Of a stretch of DNA of 64,000 nucleotides, positions 35,144 to 43,202 are shown piece after piece. Origin of the DNA: Lacihabitans sp. CCS-44 (lineage in GTDB: Bacteria; Bacteroidota; Bacteroidia; Cytophagales; Spirosomataceae). Where the stretch lies: positions 62,001 through 126,000 of the forward strand of contig NZ_RJUE01000054.1 in assembly GCF_024343735.1 (NCBI RefSeq). Reading direction: 5' to 3'. The position numbers were made by a program, and so were the translations under genes. Every line of letters starts with the position of its first letter. Positions within the stretch are counted from its first letter, which is position 1. A model generated the notes under the pieces. That model did no database searches. It worked only from the letters and a program-made list of their open reading frames with translations, and had not been told where the DNA came from.

Positions 35144-36031
35144 TCAATCAATATTTGAATTTCTGTACTGAAAAGGAGTAGTTTTTGTTTTAGATTTGAA
35201 GAATCGGGCAAAATCACTGGGCTCATATTTACCTATTTTGAAGGCTATTTCACCTATACTCATGTCTGTTTGTTTGAGCAGAACCTTTGCTTCAAGTATT
35301 CTCATTTCTTCGAGCAATTCTCTCGCCGATTTTCCTGTGGTGTTTTTTACACATTTTAAAAGATGGTTGGGTGACACTGAAAGCTGATCAGCAAACTCCG
35401 CAACTGTTTTGAAACTATAAATAAACTCGGAAAGAGCGTTTTTGTATTTTAAGGTCAGCATAGCAGAGGCATCCTTTTTATCTGTTTCTTTTGAGATAGA
35501 GTTGTTTTGGATTTCGAAAAGTAAGGTTATTAGATAAAAAGAGATGAGACTTTTGTTTTGACTTTGGTATTCAGAAGACAGCTGGGTGAACAGGTTTTTT
35601 ATCTTTTCGGGATTGGAAATTTCGAAATGAGGCTCTTTCAATAATGAGAAAAAGGGCAAATCTTTGCCAATGTCGATTTTGAGGTTGGGGTTGTTAAAAA
35701 TATCCGGCAAAAAATGAATGTAATAACCTGCAGCATCGTCGCTCACATAGTCTATACCTGTTATTTGATCGGCAGCTAGGCAAAAACACGAATTCTGTTT
35801 TAATTCATACTTGTTTAGGCCCTTGGTTCTGACTACCACGCCTTGGGTTAGAAACAATAGGAAATAAACCGACCGCCTGTGTGGAGGTGTAGGAATAATC
35901 AGGTGATCTTTATAGTTTTCGATTTTCTCAATATGAAAATTATCGTAAAGCCCACTAAAAACTGGAGCTTTCCAGTTTTTGAAGAGATAGTTGTCAAACT
36001 GAGCCGGCTTTACGAGTGGTATATGCTTCAT
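35144..36031 (-). CDS. AraC family transcriptional regulator
   Basis: 295 residues. An N-terminal sensor part with PPHRRSVYFLLFLTQG, then a C-terminal AraC domain (VAEFADQLSVSPNHLLKCVK ... DFARFFKSKTKTTPFQYRN). It follows the second DUF3237 gene by one base, so the two are one transcript. It is a close paralog of the AraC protein at 46287-47183: both share PPHR-x-x-VY, the FLT-x-G turn, VR-x-KGL and the C-terminal ARFFKSKT. It likely controls the TonB receptor or the DUF3237/dehydrogenase divergent region. The effector is unknown. Confidence 0.9.
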   Translation of the reverse strand: MKHIPLVKPAQFDNYLFKNWKAPVFSGLYDNFHIEKIENYKDHLIIPTPPHRRSVYFLLFLTQGVVVRTKGLNKYELKQNSCFCLAADQITGIDYVSDDAAGYYIHFLPDIFNNPNLKIDIGKDLPFFSLLKEPHFEISNPEKIKNLFTQLSSEYQSQNKSLISFYLITLLFEIQNNSISKETDKKDASAMLTLKYKNALSEFIYSFKTVAEFADQLSVSPNHLLKCVKNTTGKSARELLEEMRILEAKVLLKQTDMSIGEIAFKIGKYEPSDFARFFKSKTKTTPFQYRNSNID

Positions 36032-36032
36032 T

Positions 36033-36554
36033 TCATAAAAGCTTCCAAACTTTTATACTTACATTGTCAGGATTTCTTTCTCCCGTACATACAAAAATTG
36101 CGTTGTTCATCCATTCATATTTACCTGTTGGTGCTTCAAATTTTGGAACAGCCCTAAAATAGTATTCTGTGGGGCTGACCTGTTCGCCGCGACCAATCCT
36201 AGCCGCCACTTCTGGTGTAGCAACTCTCAGGCCAGTGTTTTTTATATATATGGTTACGCCGTCGTCTGTTTTTATTTGATAATGTGCCTCAAGTTCGGCT
36301 ACGCCATCTTTTCTAACTATCTGCCAATCAGCTCCTCCGTTAAGTATTTCTCCTTTTATTTTGGGACCTTCCACCGTGCCGCCTACTATAGGTATTATTC
36401 GTCTTAATCCATGAGGTGTTTCCCCCACTAAGTAGGGCGGGTTTAGTTTTACTTTTAATTCACAGAGGTATTCAAGGCTTGGTGCTTGGGGCATTGTTTG
36501 GGCGTGTAAAGAGCTAGCTAGTAGCATATTTAAGAGGAAAAGTATTTTTTTCAT
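36033..36554 (-). CDS. secreted DUF3237 protein (copy 2)
   Basis: 173 residues from the ATG at 36554; the open frame extends ten codons upstream without a signal-peptide-like start. Signal peptide MKKILFLLNMLLASSLHAQ. It has the same DUF3237 blocks as copy 1: GLRRIIPIVGGTVEGP, IKGEILNGGADWQ, KTDDGVTIYIKNTG and YFRAVPKFEAPTGKYEWMNN. Both copies share the exported form and the C-terminal layout, so they are paralogs. It is co-transcribed with the AraC gene and divergent from the zinc dehydrogenase. Function unknown. Confidence 0.9.
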   Translation of the reverse strand: MKKILFLLNMLLASSLHAQTMPQAPSLEYLCELKVKLNPPYLVGETPHGLRRIIPIVGGTVEGPKIKGEILNGGADWQIVRKDGVAELEAHYQIKTDDGVTIYIKNTGLRVATPEVAARIGRGEQVSPTEYYFRAVPKFEAPTGKYEWMNNAIFVCTGERNPDNVSIKVWKLL

Positions 36555-36739
36555 TTGAAATTTTGATGAGTTTTGCCTTTGCAATATTATATTATTTATT
36601 CAATAATCGAAATTTTTTTATTCCTCCTATTTATAAAATACTTTTTAATTGTATTTTTTTTGTTTTGTAACAAGTCTGGTCTTAAAGTGTAGTTGCATCT
36701 AGGTACATTCATCAAAAAATATGGCACTTTTGATTCATT

Positions 36740-36771
36740 TTTGTGTAGGGTTTAATTTTAATGTAAAATTG
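36740..36771 (+). promoter_or_regulatory. putative promoter of the dehydrogenase/quiC operon
   Basis: TTTG at 36740-36743 and TAAAATTG at 36764-36771, separated by 20 bp, resemble the Bacteroidota TTTG-N19/21-TAnnTTTG arrangement with one mismatch in the -7 box. The ATG of the zinc dehydrogenase lies 38 bp further on. Confidence 0.45.
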
Positions 36772-36809
36772 CACCGTCTTCTCAAAGCTAGAATTTTTAA
36801 ATAGAATCA

Positions 36810-37826
36810 ATGAAAGCAGCCTTATTAAAGAAACCGAAAGAAATCGAAATTAAAGAATTTGATATACCTGAGCCTGCCTTGGGAGAAGTGAGAGTTAGGC
36901 TGACAAAGGTCGGAATTTGTGGGTCTGATGTACACTTATTTATGGGTCATAGAAAAATAGACTCTCCTACCATCATAGGCCATGAAGGGCTAGGATATAT
37001 TGACAAAATAGGAGAGGGAGTTGAAGGTAGAATTTTAGGCGAACGTGTTGCGATAGAGCCGAATATACCTTGTAGGAAGTGCAGACAATGCCAAAGTGGC
37101 CGTGGAAATATATGTGTAAACAAAAGAGTGATTGGATTAAACGAATCTGGGTGTTTTGCGGAGTACATCTGTTTACCACAAGAGTTTTGTTGGTTTATAC
37201 CCAATTCTATCTCTGATAATGACGCTGTCACAATTGAACCAATGGCCGTTGCATATCATTCCTTATTTTCGTCGAAAGCCATTCCGGGAGATACCATTGC
37301 TGTTTTGGGGCTTGGAGCTATAGGTTTATTATTGGCACACTTAGCTTTGAAACTCGGATACAAGGTTTTTGTGAATGAATTGAATGCCGAAAAGCTTAAA
37401 ATAGCCGTTGAAAGTGGTGCAATAGCGGTAGTTAGCACGGGTACATTGGAGCAGCAGACCGCAGAGGTGGCCAAAATTTGGCTAGAAAATGACGTTATAG
37501 CTATTTTTGAATGTGCGGGGTCGCCATTTACCGCTACTTTAGCCACAGGTGCAGCACCCCGTGGCTCCGAGATTGTGTTGGTGGGGCTTTCAGAAAAAGA
37601 CGCAAGCTTTAAGCCATTAAAAATCGCCAGAGAAGAGATCAGCATTGTTCCATCCATAATTTACGATCATCCGTTTGATTTTAAAAGGGTCATTCAGCTT
37701 ATAGAAACCAAAGTAATAAACCCTGGGTTTATAGTTTCAAAAAACACTTCGCTCGATAAGATAGAGGAAGGATTAAATCTAGCAGCCGAAGGCAATCATT
37801 CAAAAATAATTGTAAACATTCAATAG
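36810..37826 (+). CDS. zinc-dependent MDR alcohol dehydrogenase, candidate quinate/shikimate or polyol dehydrogenase
   Basis: 338 residues. Catalytic zinc ligands Cys37 (GICGSDVH) and His58-Glu59 (GHEG), the structural zinc quartet Cys88, Cys91, Cys94 and Cys102 (CRKCRQCQSGRGNIC), and the NAD-binding GLGAIG. The subfamily looks like sorbitol/threonine-dehydrogenase MDR enzymes. It stands 4 bp before the 3-dehydroshikimate dehydratase gene, so oxidation of quinate, shikimate or a similar cyclic polyol towards 3-dehydroshikimate is a reasonable inference. Known bacterial quinate dehydrogenases belong to other families, so this would be an unrelated enzyme for that step. Other cyclitols are possible. 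Confidence 0.85.
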   Translation: MKAALLKKPKEIEIKEFDIPEPALGEVRVRLTKVGICGSDVHLFMGHRKIDSPTIIGHEGLGYIDKIGEGVEGRILGERVAIEPNIPCRKCRQCQSGRGNICVNKRVIGLNESGCFAEYICLPQEFCWFIPNSISDNDAVTIEPMAVAYHSLFSSKAIPGDTIAVLGLGAIGLLLAHLALKLGYKVFVNELNAEKLKIAVESGAIAVVSTGTLEQQTAEVAKIWLENDVIAIFECAGSPFTATLATGAAPRGSEIVLVGLSEKDASFKPLKIAREEISIVPSIIYDHPFDFKRVIQLIETKVINPGFIVSKNTSLDKIEEGLNLAAEGNHSKIIVNIQ

Positions 37827-37830
37827 TCTA

Positions 37831-39645
37831 ATGTTTAAACATTCAATAGCTTCTGTTTCGTTGCCGGGTACTTTGCAAGAGAAAATATACGCCGTAGCAA
37901 AGGCTGGTTATGATGGCATTGAGTTGTTTGAAAACGATTTGACAGTTTCTAATCTATGTCCAAAGGAACTGAGGATTATGACTTCAGATTTAGGTATTGA
38001 AATTGTTGGATTACAGCCTTTTAGAGATTTTGAGGCTATGCCCATAGGCATGCACCTACAAAATCTAGAACGTGCCAAATACAAGCTTGATTTGGCAAAT
38101 GAATTGGGAACAAACAAGCTCTTTGTTTGTAGCAACACCTCACCATTTGCTATAAACGCCTTTGATTTGGCCTCCGAGCAATTGCATGCCTTGGCCACAT
38201 TAGCCGAAAAACAAAAAGTAGAAATAGGTTACGAGGCTTTGTCGTGGGGTCGATACGTAAATACTTATATTCAGTCCGTAGAGATTGTCAACAGGGCAAA
38301 CCATCCTAACCTTGGCCATATTTTAGATAATTACCACATTGGGGTTGTGGGTACGCCAATTGATGATATTTATAAAATAAATGGTGACAAAATTACCATT
38401 GCTCAAATTGCCGACGCACCTTTCTTTGAAATGAGCCCGATGTATCTTGGGCGGCATTACAGGTGTTTTCCAGGGCAGGGTTCTTATCCAGTGATAGAAT
38501 ATATGCAGGCCATAATAGCCACAGGGTATCGGGGATATATTTCGCACGAAATTTTTAGTGATGATTTTAGGTCAGGTTTGTTAGAACCAGTGGCGGAAGA
38601 CGGAAAACGATCGTTGGTTTGGGTTACGGGTATTGCCGAAAATCCACTTTCAAAAGTTAAAGTTAGTGATTTTGAATTTGTGGAGTTTTCGGTGCGTTCA
38701 GGTAAGCAGATGAGCTTACTGTACATATTAGAAAATCTCGGATTTGCTGAAACGCATACGCACAAAACACTGGACACAAGCGTCTTTCAGAACGGACATG
38801 CCAATATTGTTATCAATATGGCGAGCGACCAAGGTGTTGAACCGAGGGTGATGTCGGTTGGTTTAAGTACTTTAGGTATAGAGAATATTGAGCATTGGGC
38901 AGGAAAGTTAAAATACAATTGGCAGGAAAATTCAAAAAACAATTGGTTAGATAGTCCAAGTATAAAGAGTTTGGGAGATTTATCATTCTATTTAATTGAT
39001 AAAAACCCAGATTTATCATTTTTTAGAGAAAACGAATTTCTGCCGACTCAAAATGAAGCTAATGAAAATGGGATTTTTAGAATTGACCACCTCGGTCATG
39101 CCGTAAATCCTGATGATTTTCATGCTAATACTTTGTTTTACAGAACGATGCTTGGCTTAGAAATAGAACAATCCTTAGACCTTTTTGACCCCAACGGCAT
39201 TGTAAACAGCCGGGTAGTGAAAGAAACAGAATTCAATAACATACGAATTTCGTTAAGTTCTACAAAGAGCCGAAATACAAACATGGATCGTTTTAAGAGC
39301 CACTCAGAAAATACAGAAATACAACAAATTGCATTTGCTTCACACGATATATTTAAAACCGCCCAATGTATAAAAGACAAGCATATCATTCTGCCGATTC
39401 CGAGTAATTATTACCAAGATTTGAAATCCAAATTCCTAGTTGATCAAGCGACCCTTTTTAAGATGGAAAAATTTAATATTTTGGTAGACAAAAATGCAGA
39501 TGGCATGTTTTTTCATTTTTATTTAAAAGAAATCAATGGTTTGTTTTTTGAGATTGTTCAAAGAGTTGGCCAGTACGACCGTTACGGTGAAATAAACGCA
39601 CAGCTACGCCTTACCGCTCAGTCGAGAGATCATGCACAGAGTTAA
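37831..39645 (+). CDS. quiC: 3-dehydroshikimate dehydratase, QuiC-type two-domain protein
   Basis: 604 residues. Residues 1-290 form a sugar-phosphate-isomerase-like TIM barrel with a metal site matching QuiC-type enzymes: Glu135 (IGYEALSWG), Asp166 (HILDNYHIG), Gln192 (IAQIADAP) and Glu240 (ISHEIFSDD). It dehydrates 3-dehydroshikimate to protocatechuate. Residues about 280-590 are a 4-hydroxyphenylpyruvate-dioxygenase-like VOC domain, as in the Pseudomonas fusion. At the positions of the HPPD iron triad I see His420 (IDHLGHAV), Gln499 (QQIAFAS) instead of His, and Glu574 (FFEIVQR). The second domain may thus bind metal poorly or be structural. It connects alicyclic acids to the pca operon. 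Confidence 0.92.
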   Translation: MFKHSIASVSLPGTLQEKIYAVAKAGYDGIELFENDLTVSNLCPKELRIMTSDLGIEIVGLQPFRDFEAMPIGMHLQNLERAKYKLDLANELGTNKLFVCSNTSPFAINAFDLASEQLHALATLAEKQKVEIGYEALSWGRYVNTYIQSVEIVNRANHPNLGHILDNYHIGVVGTPIDDIYKINGDKITIAQIADAPFFEMSPMYLGRHYRCFPGQGSYPVIEYMQAIIATGYRGYISHEIFSDDFRSGLLEPVAEDGKRSLVWVTGIAENPLSKVKVSDFEFVEFSVRSGKQMSLLYILENLGFAETHTHKTLDTSVFQNGHANIVINMASDQGVEPRVMSVGLSTLGIENIEHWAGKLKYNWQENSKNNWLDSPSIKSLGDLSFYLIDKNPDLSFFRENEFLPTQNEANENGIFRIDHLGHAVNPDDFHANTLFYRTMLGLEIEQSLDLFDPNGIVNSRVVKETEFNNIRISLSSTKSRNTNMDRFKSHSENTEIQQIAFASHDIFKTAQCIKDKHIILPIPSNYYQDLKSKFLVDQATLFKMEKFNILVDKNADGMFFHFYLKEINGLFFEIVQRVGQYDRYGEINAQLRLTAQSRDHAQS

Positions 39646-40278
39646 ATCGCTAAAATTTTTTTCTTAATAAATTCATTATTCAAAAGATATTTTACTTGTC
39701 GTTTTTGATAATCTATATTTGATTATTTAGAAGAAATTTGATTATCATTTTTTGGTAAAATCGAAACTTTTGCTGTTTTTTTTTCTTAGCGAAGTGATTG
39801 TGCATTCAGTGTTATTTTTTGTACAAAAATTAAAATTATGATGATTGTTTTCTCATAAAATTGAATCTTTATCTTCGTTTTTTAGCAAAATTCAAAACAT
39901 TTCATCTGTATTTTTACGGTACTTTTGTTAAAAGTAAAGGTATAATCGAACCATTGTTGTTTTTTTTTTAACAATATGATAATATATTTGATAGCGGTTT
40001 TTTAGCAATATTCTATGAATAAATTACAAATAATGAATATTGCGAATCAGCTGATTTTAAGCATATTTGTTTTTTTGATAATAACTAAAGTTTGGTATAA
40101 ATATTTACAACTATATATTGCCAATGTTTGAAATTATTTTTATCAGCAATTGATACCTGATTGTGTTTTCTGAAAGAAAAACATAGAGTTTATCTAGCCA
40201 TTAGCATTTAAATGAGTTTTTGGTAATTAAGGTATTTGAAGTCTAAAATGGTGTTTAGATTATAAATGATTATGGAAG
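39646..40278. other. 633-bp AT-rich intergenic region with repeated TTTTTTAGCAAWATTC motif
   Basis: No gene is seen. A 16-base motif occurs twice with one difference (39878-39893 and 39998-40013), and a weaker version lies at 39748-39763. A TATATTTG at 39983-39990 fits the Bacteroidota -7 consensus. The region separates quiC from an AraC gene that starts with GTG. Confidence 0.55.
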
Positions 40279-41190
40279 GTGAAAACAGCAATTAAAAACT
40301 TTGGATTGTATGGCCGAGAAGAGTCAACTATTTCGGCTGATTTTATCAATTTGGTGTCAATAGATTCCAGTTGTAGAAAACATAATTGGGTCATAAAACC
40401 GCATTTTCATAGCAATCTATATCAGTTTTTTTTTATCGAATCGGGTTCTGGCTCATTTATTTTCAACGAAAAAGCTAAGAATTTTTCGGGTATCAACATG
40501 ATTATTATTCCAGAGAACAACTTACATGGTTTTCAATTCAGCGAAGACACCAAGGGCTATACGCTTTCGGTTTCTTCGCATATTATCGATAAAATCATCA
40601 ATAATGACAAAGAATTGATTTTTCAAATAAATAGAGTTAGGCTGATAAATCTAAATAATAATTTTGAAGAATTTAACGATATAATGGACTCTATTCGCCG
40701 AATGCTGAAGGAGTTTTCATCAGAATCTGAAAAAGAGACTTTGTTTTTGGAAACTTTGCTATTGCTTCTCATTATCAAGATGTATAGAATGACGATAGAG
40801 TCCGAGAAAGAATTTGTGGCGTCGTCTCGGGAGTTGGCATATTACAAGGAATTCATGAAAATGGTAAAAAGTACCGTTCCAACCAATAGAAATATCAACG
40901 ATTTTACGAGTTCAATAGGCATAAGCAAGACCCATTTAAACCGTGTCTGCCAAGCTATAGCTGGTGTTTCCACCAAAGAAGTCATTAGTAAATATCTCAT
41001 AAATGAATCGATGGTATTGATGGCACACACCGACATGACAATCTCCGAAATTGCTTATCAACTTGATTTTAAAGATGTAAGTTATTTTTGTAGGTTTTTT
41101 AAAAAACAAGTTGGTCATTCGCCTGCCCAATACCGAGGTGAAAACCTCACCAATGATATATTAGAAAATGGAGTTGCCTTAAATTATTAA
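40279..41190 (+). CDS. AraC family transcriptional regulator, paralog of the pca-linked one
   Basis: 303 residues. The start is the GTG at 40279: the nearby ATGs at 40266 and 40272 are out of frame and a stop lies at 40267. The N-terminus KTAIKNFGLYG aligns with the paralog at 11706-12578. Cupin part with FFIESGSGSFIF and IIPENNLHGFQF; C-terminal AraC domain with SSIGISKTHLNRVCQAIAG and YFCRFFKKQVGHSPAQYRG. It is followed 11 bp later by the AAHS transporter gene and probably regulates transporter and quiC genes in response to a related aromatic or alicyclic acid. The long 5' intergenic region may hold its operators. Confidence 0.9.
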   Translation: MKTAIKNFGLYGREESTISADFINLVSIDSSCRKHNWVIKPHFHSNLYQFFFIESGSGSFIFNEKAKNFSGINMIIIPENNLHGFQFSEDTKGYTLSVSSHIIDKIINNDKELIFQINRVRLINLNNNFEEFNDIMDSIRRMLKEFSSESEKETLFLETLLLLLIIKMYRMTIESEKEFVASSRELAYYKEFMKMVKSTVPTNRNINDFTSSIGISKTHLNRVCQAIAGVSTKEVISKYLINESMVLMAHTDMTISEIAYQLDFKDVSYFCRFFKKQVGHSPAQYRGENLTNDILENGVALNY

Positions 41191-41201
41191 AACTATTACC
41201 T

Positions 41202-42518
41202 ATGAACAATGAAAATCTGCAATCACGACTAAAAGAAATAGTCAACAAAAGCCCCATGGGTTGGTATCAAGTAGTGGTGGTGGCTATTTGTTTTATTTTA
41301 AATTTTAACGATGGTATCGATGTACTTGTTGTGTCATTTACAGGCTCAGATATTTCTAGCGAATGGGGATTGTCTAAGTCTCAGTTGGGCTATATTTTTA
41401 GTGCAGGTTTGGCAGGTATGACAGCTGGTTGTTTGCTAATAGCCCCGCTTGGAGACAAAATTGGCCGAAGAAATATCTTTCTGATCTCTTTGTCTTTGAT
41501 AACATCGGGCATGTTATTGGTCTATTTGGCAGAGGCTTATTGGCAGCTTTTAATATTTAGAATCATCACAGGCTTGGGAATTGGAGGTATTTTGCCCAAT
41601 TTGGCCTCAGTAGCCTCAGAAATATCCAATGAAAAACGAAGAGACTTTAATGTGGGGATTGTTCAGGCCGGCTGGCCACTAGGAGCCATCCTTACTGGAT
41701 TTATAACTGTTTGGCTTGTTCCTGAGTATGGCTGGAGGTTTTGCTATTTATTGGCCGGCACTATTTCATTTTCCATGTTAGTTGCCATTTATTTTTTCAT
41801 GCCAGAGTCAATAGGTTTTTTACTAAAAAAACAGCCTAAAAATGCTCTTGAAAAAATTAATAATATAATGCTTAAAATAGGTCACCCGCCTATAGATGGG
41901 TTGCCAGAGAAAACCATAGAAAATGAAAGCAGTAATATTCGACGGCTATTCTCGCCGGAGTTCAAAACCTCGACCTTTATGCTTTGGACTGCTATATTTT
42001 TTGGTTTTTTAACCTTATATACACTCATGAGTTGGGTTCCGAATGTAGCCAAAGAGTCTGGTATGCCTTATGCATTAGCTACTTATGTTGGTACGGCCTT
42101 GAATTTGGGTGCTTTTACAGGTGTATTTGTCATGGGGCTCTCAATAAGCAAATTTGGTATAAAAAAAGTAATAGTCACGTTTCTGACTTTGGGTTTTTTG
42201 GTGATGGTTTCTTACGGTACTTTTTCATTGAGTTATCTGGCTATGTTTATTCTCACTTTTTTTATTGGTTTCTTGGTTCAAGGTGGTTTCAATACGTTTT
42301 TTCCTACAGCCACGAGGGTGTATCCGGAGGAAATTCGCTCCACAGGAGTGGGCTTGGCTATGGGAATTGGCCGTTTTGGTGCTATCATTGGGCCTGCCAT
42401 TTTCGGGATATTAACTGACTCCGGATATTCCGTAGCTTCAAGATTTATTATTTTCTCTATTCCATTGCTAATAGCAGCATTTTTTGCCTATAATGTTCCA
42501 TCTAAAAATTTGAAGTAG
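41202..42518 (+). CDS. MFS transporter, aromatic acid:H+ symporter (AAHS) type
   Basis: 438 residues with twelve helices. NFNDGIDVLVVSFTG in the first helix has the DG-x-D pattern of AAHS transporters such as PcaK, followed by loop 2-3 APLGDKIGRRN and RIITGLGIGGILPNLASVASE in helix 4. It would import an aromatic or alicyclic acid (4-hydroxybenzoate, protocatechuate, shikimate or quinate). It lies just after the AraC regulator and ends at a strong terminator. The substrate cannot be resolved between these acids. Confidence 0.92.
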   Translation: MNNENLQSRLKEIVNKSPMGWYQVVVVAICFILNFNDGIDVLVVSFTGSDISSEWGLSKSQLGYIFSAGLAGMTAGCLLIAPLGDKIGRRNIFLISLSLITSGMLLVYLAEAYWQLLIFRIITGLGIGGILPNLASVASEISNEKRRDFNVGIVQAGWPLGAILTGFITVWLVPEYGWRFCYLLAGTISFSMLVAIYFFMPESIGFLLKKQPKNALEKINNIMLKIGHPPIDGLPEKTIENESSNIRRLFSPEFKTSTFMLWTAIFFGFLTLYTLMSWVPNVAKESGMPYALATYVGTALNLGAFTGVFVMGLSISKFGIKKVIVTFLTLGFLVMVSYGTFSLSYLAMFILTFFIGFLVQGGFNTFFPTATRVYPEEIRSTGVGLAMGIGRFGAIIGPAIFGILTDSGYSVASRFIIFSIPLLIAAFFAYNVPSKNLK

Positions 42519-42520
42519 AT

Positions 42521-42580
42521 TCTCAGAAACGCATACGTCATGGTTTTACCCAGATAGTATGCGTTTTTTGTTTTCTGAGA
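42521..42580 (+). terminator. intrinsic terminator after the AAHS transporter
   Basis: AAACGCATAC (42528-42537) pairs with GTATGCGTTT (42558-42567), followed by a T-rich tract. Outer arms TCTCAGAAA and TTTCTGAGA extend the hairpin on both sides. It lies 3 bp past the stop codon. Confidence 0.8.
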
Positions 42581-42772
42581 GAATATTCTTTTTCTAGTTC
42601 ACTTTTTGAATCCAAAAAAGAGAAGAGGTATTGACTGATTTTTTAATTAAAAACGACAATTTTGTTTTCCATTGATTAATATAAACTGCCTATTATTCTA
42701 AAAACTATTAATATTGATTGATATTGAATATAAAATACTTTTTCGGGATTAATAAATATTAAAAAAGTAACA

Positions 42773-42780
42773 TACATTTG
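42773..42780 (+). promoter_or_regulatory. putative -7 element of the ABM-HisD-SDR operon
   Basis: TACATTTG, within the 11-base core ATACATTTGTG that also precedes pcaH. The ATG of the ABM gene is 46 bp downstream. No -33 TTTG is present at the right distance, again suggesting activator dependence. Confidence 0.45.
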
Positions 42781-42825
42781 TGCAATAAAAAATAGTAATA
42801 TTTATAAAATTTGAACGATTGGAAT

Positions 42826-43113
42826 ATGATACTTGAAATTGCGGAGTTTGATATAAGCTCTGGAAACGAAAATTTGTTTGAAGAAGCTACGCATTCGGCT
42901 AAAAAAGTAATTAGTCAATCCAAAGGGTTTGTAAGTATAGAATTCAGGAAATGCCTCGAAAAGCCAACCAGATTCCTAGCATTTATAAAATGGGAAACAT
43001 TAGAAGATCATACGGTAGGTTTTAGAGAATCTCCCTTATTCACAGAATGGAGGGCCATACTTTCGCCTTATTTCAACTCGGCACCTGTGGCCTTACATTA
43101 TAATTTAATTTAA
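42826..43113 (+). CDS. ABM (antibiotic biosynthesis monooxygenase) domain protein
   Basis: 95 residues from the ATG at 42826, which gives the family start MILEIAEF; the TTG at 42811 is not needed. A single ferredoxin-like ABM domain with CLEKPTRFLAFIKWETLEDH and the HTVGFRESPLFTEWRAILSPY block typical of YgiN-like proteins. Members dimerise and may be small quinol/aromatic monooxygenases, isomerases or heme-binding proteins, so the reaction cannot be named. It is the first gene of a block with a HisD-like dehydrogenase, an SDR and a cyclase-family hydrolase. Confidence 0.88.
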   Translation: MILEIAEFDISSGNENLFEEATHSAKKVISQSKGFVSIEFRKCLEKPTRFLAFIKWETLEDHTVGFRESPLFTEWRAILSPYFNSAPVALHYNLI

Positions 43114-43202
43114 AACGAAACATCCAAGCTGAGTTAAAGATATGCAAAGGAATGAATATTTTTTTGCGTCTTTTTCAGCCTAGCTTCTATTTATAAAAAA
43201 AC

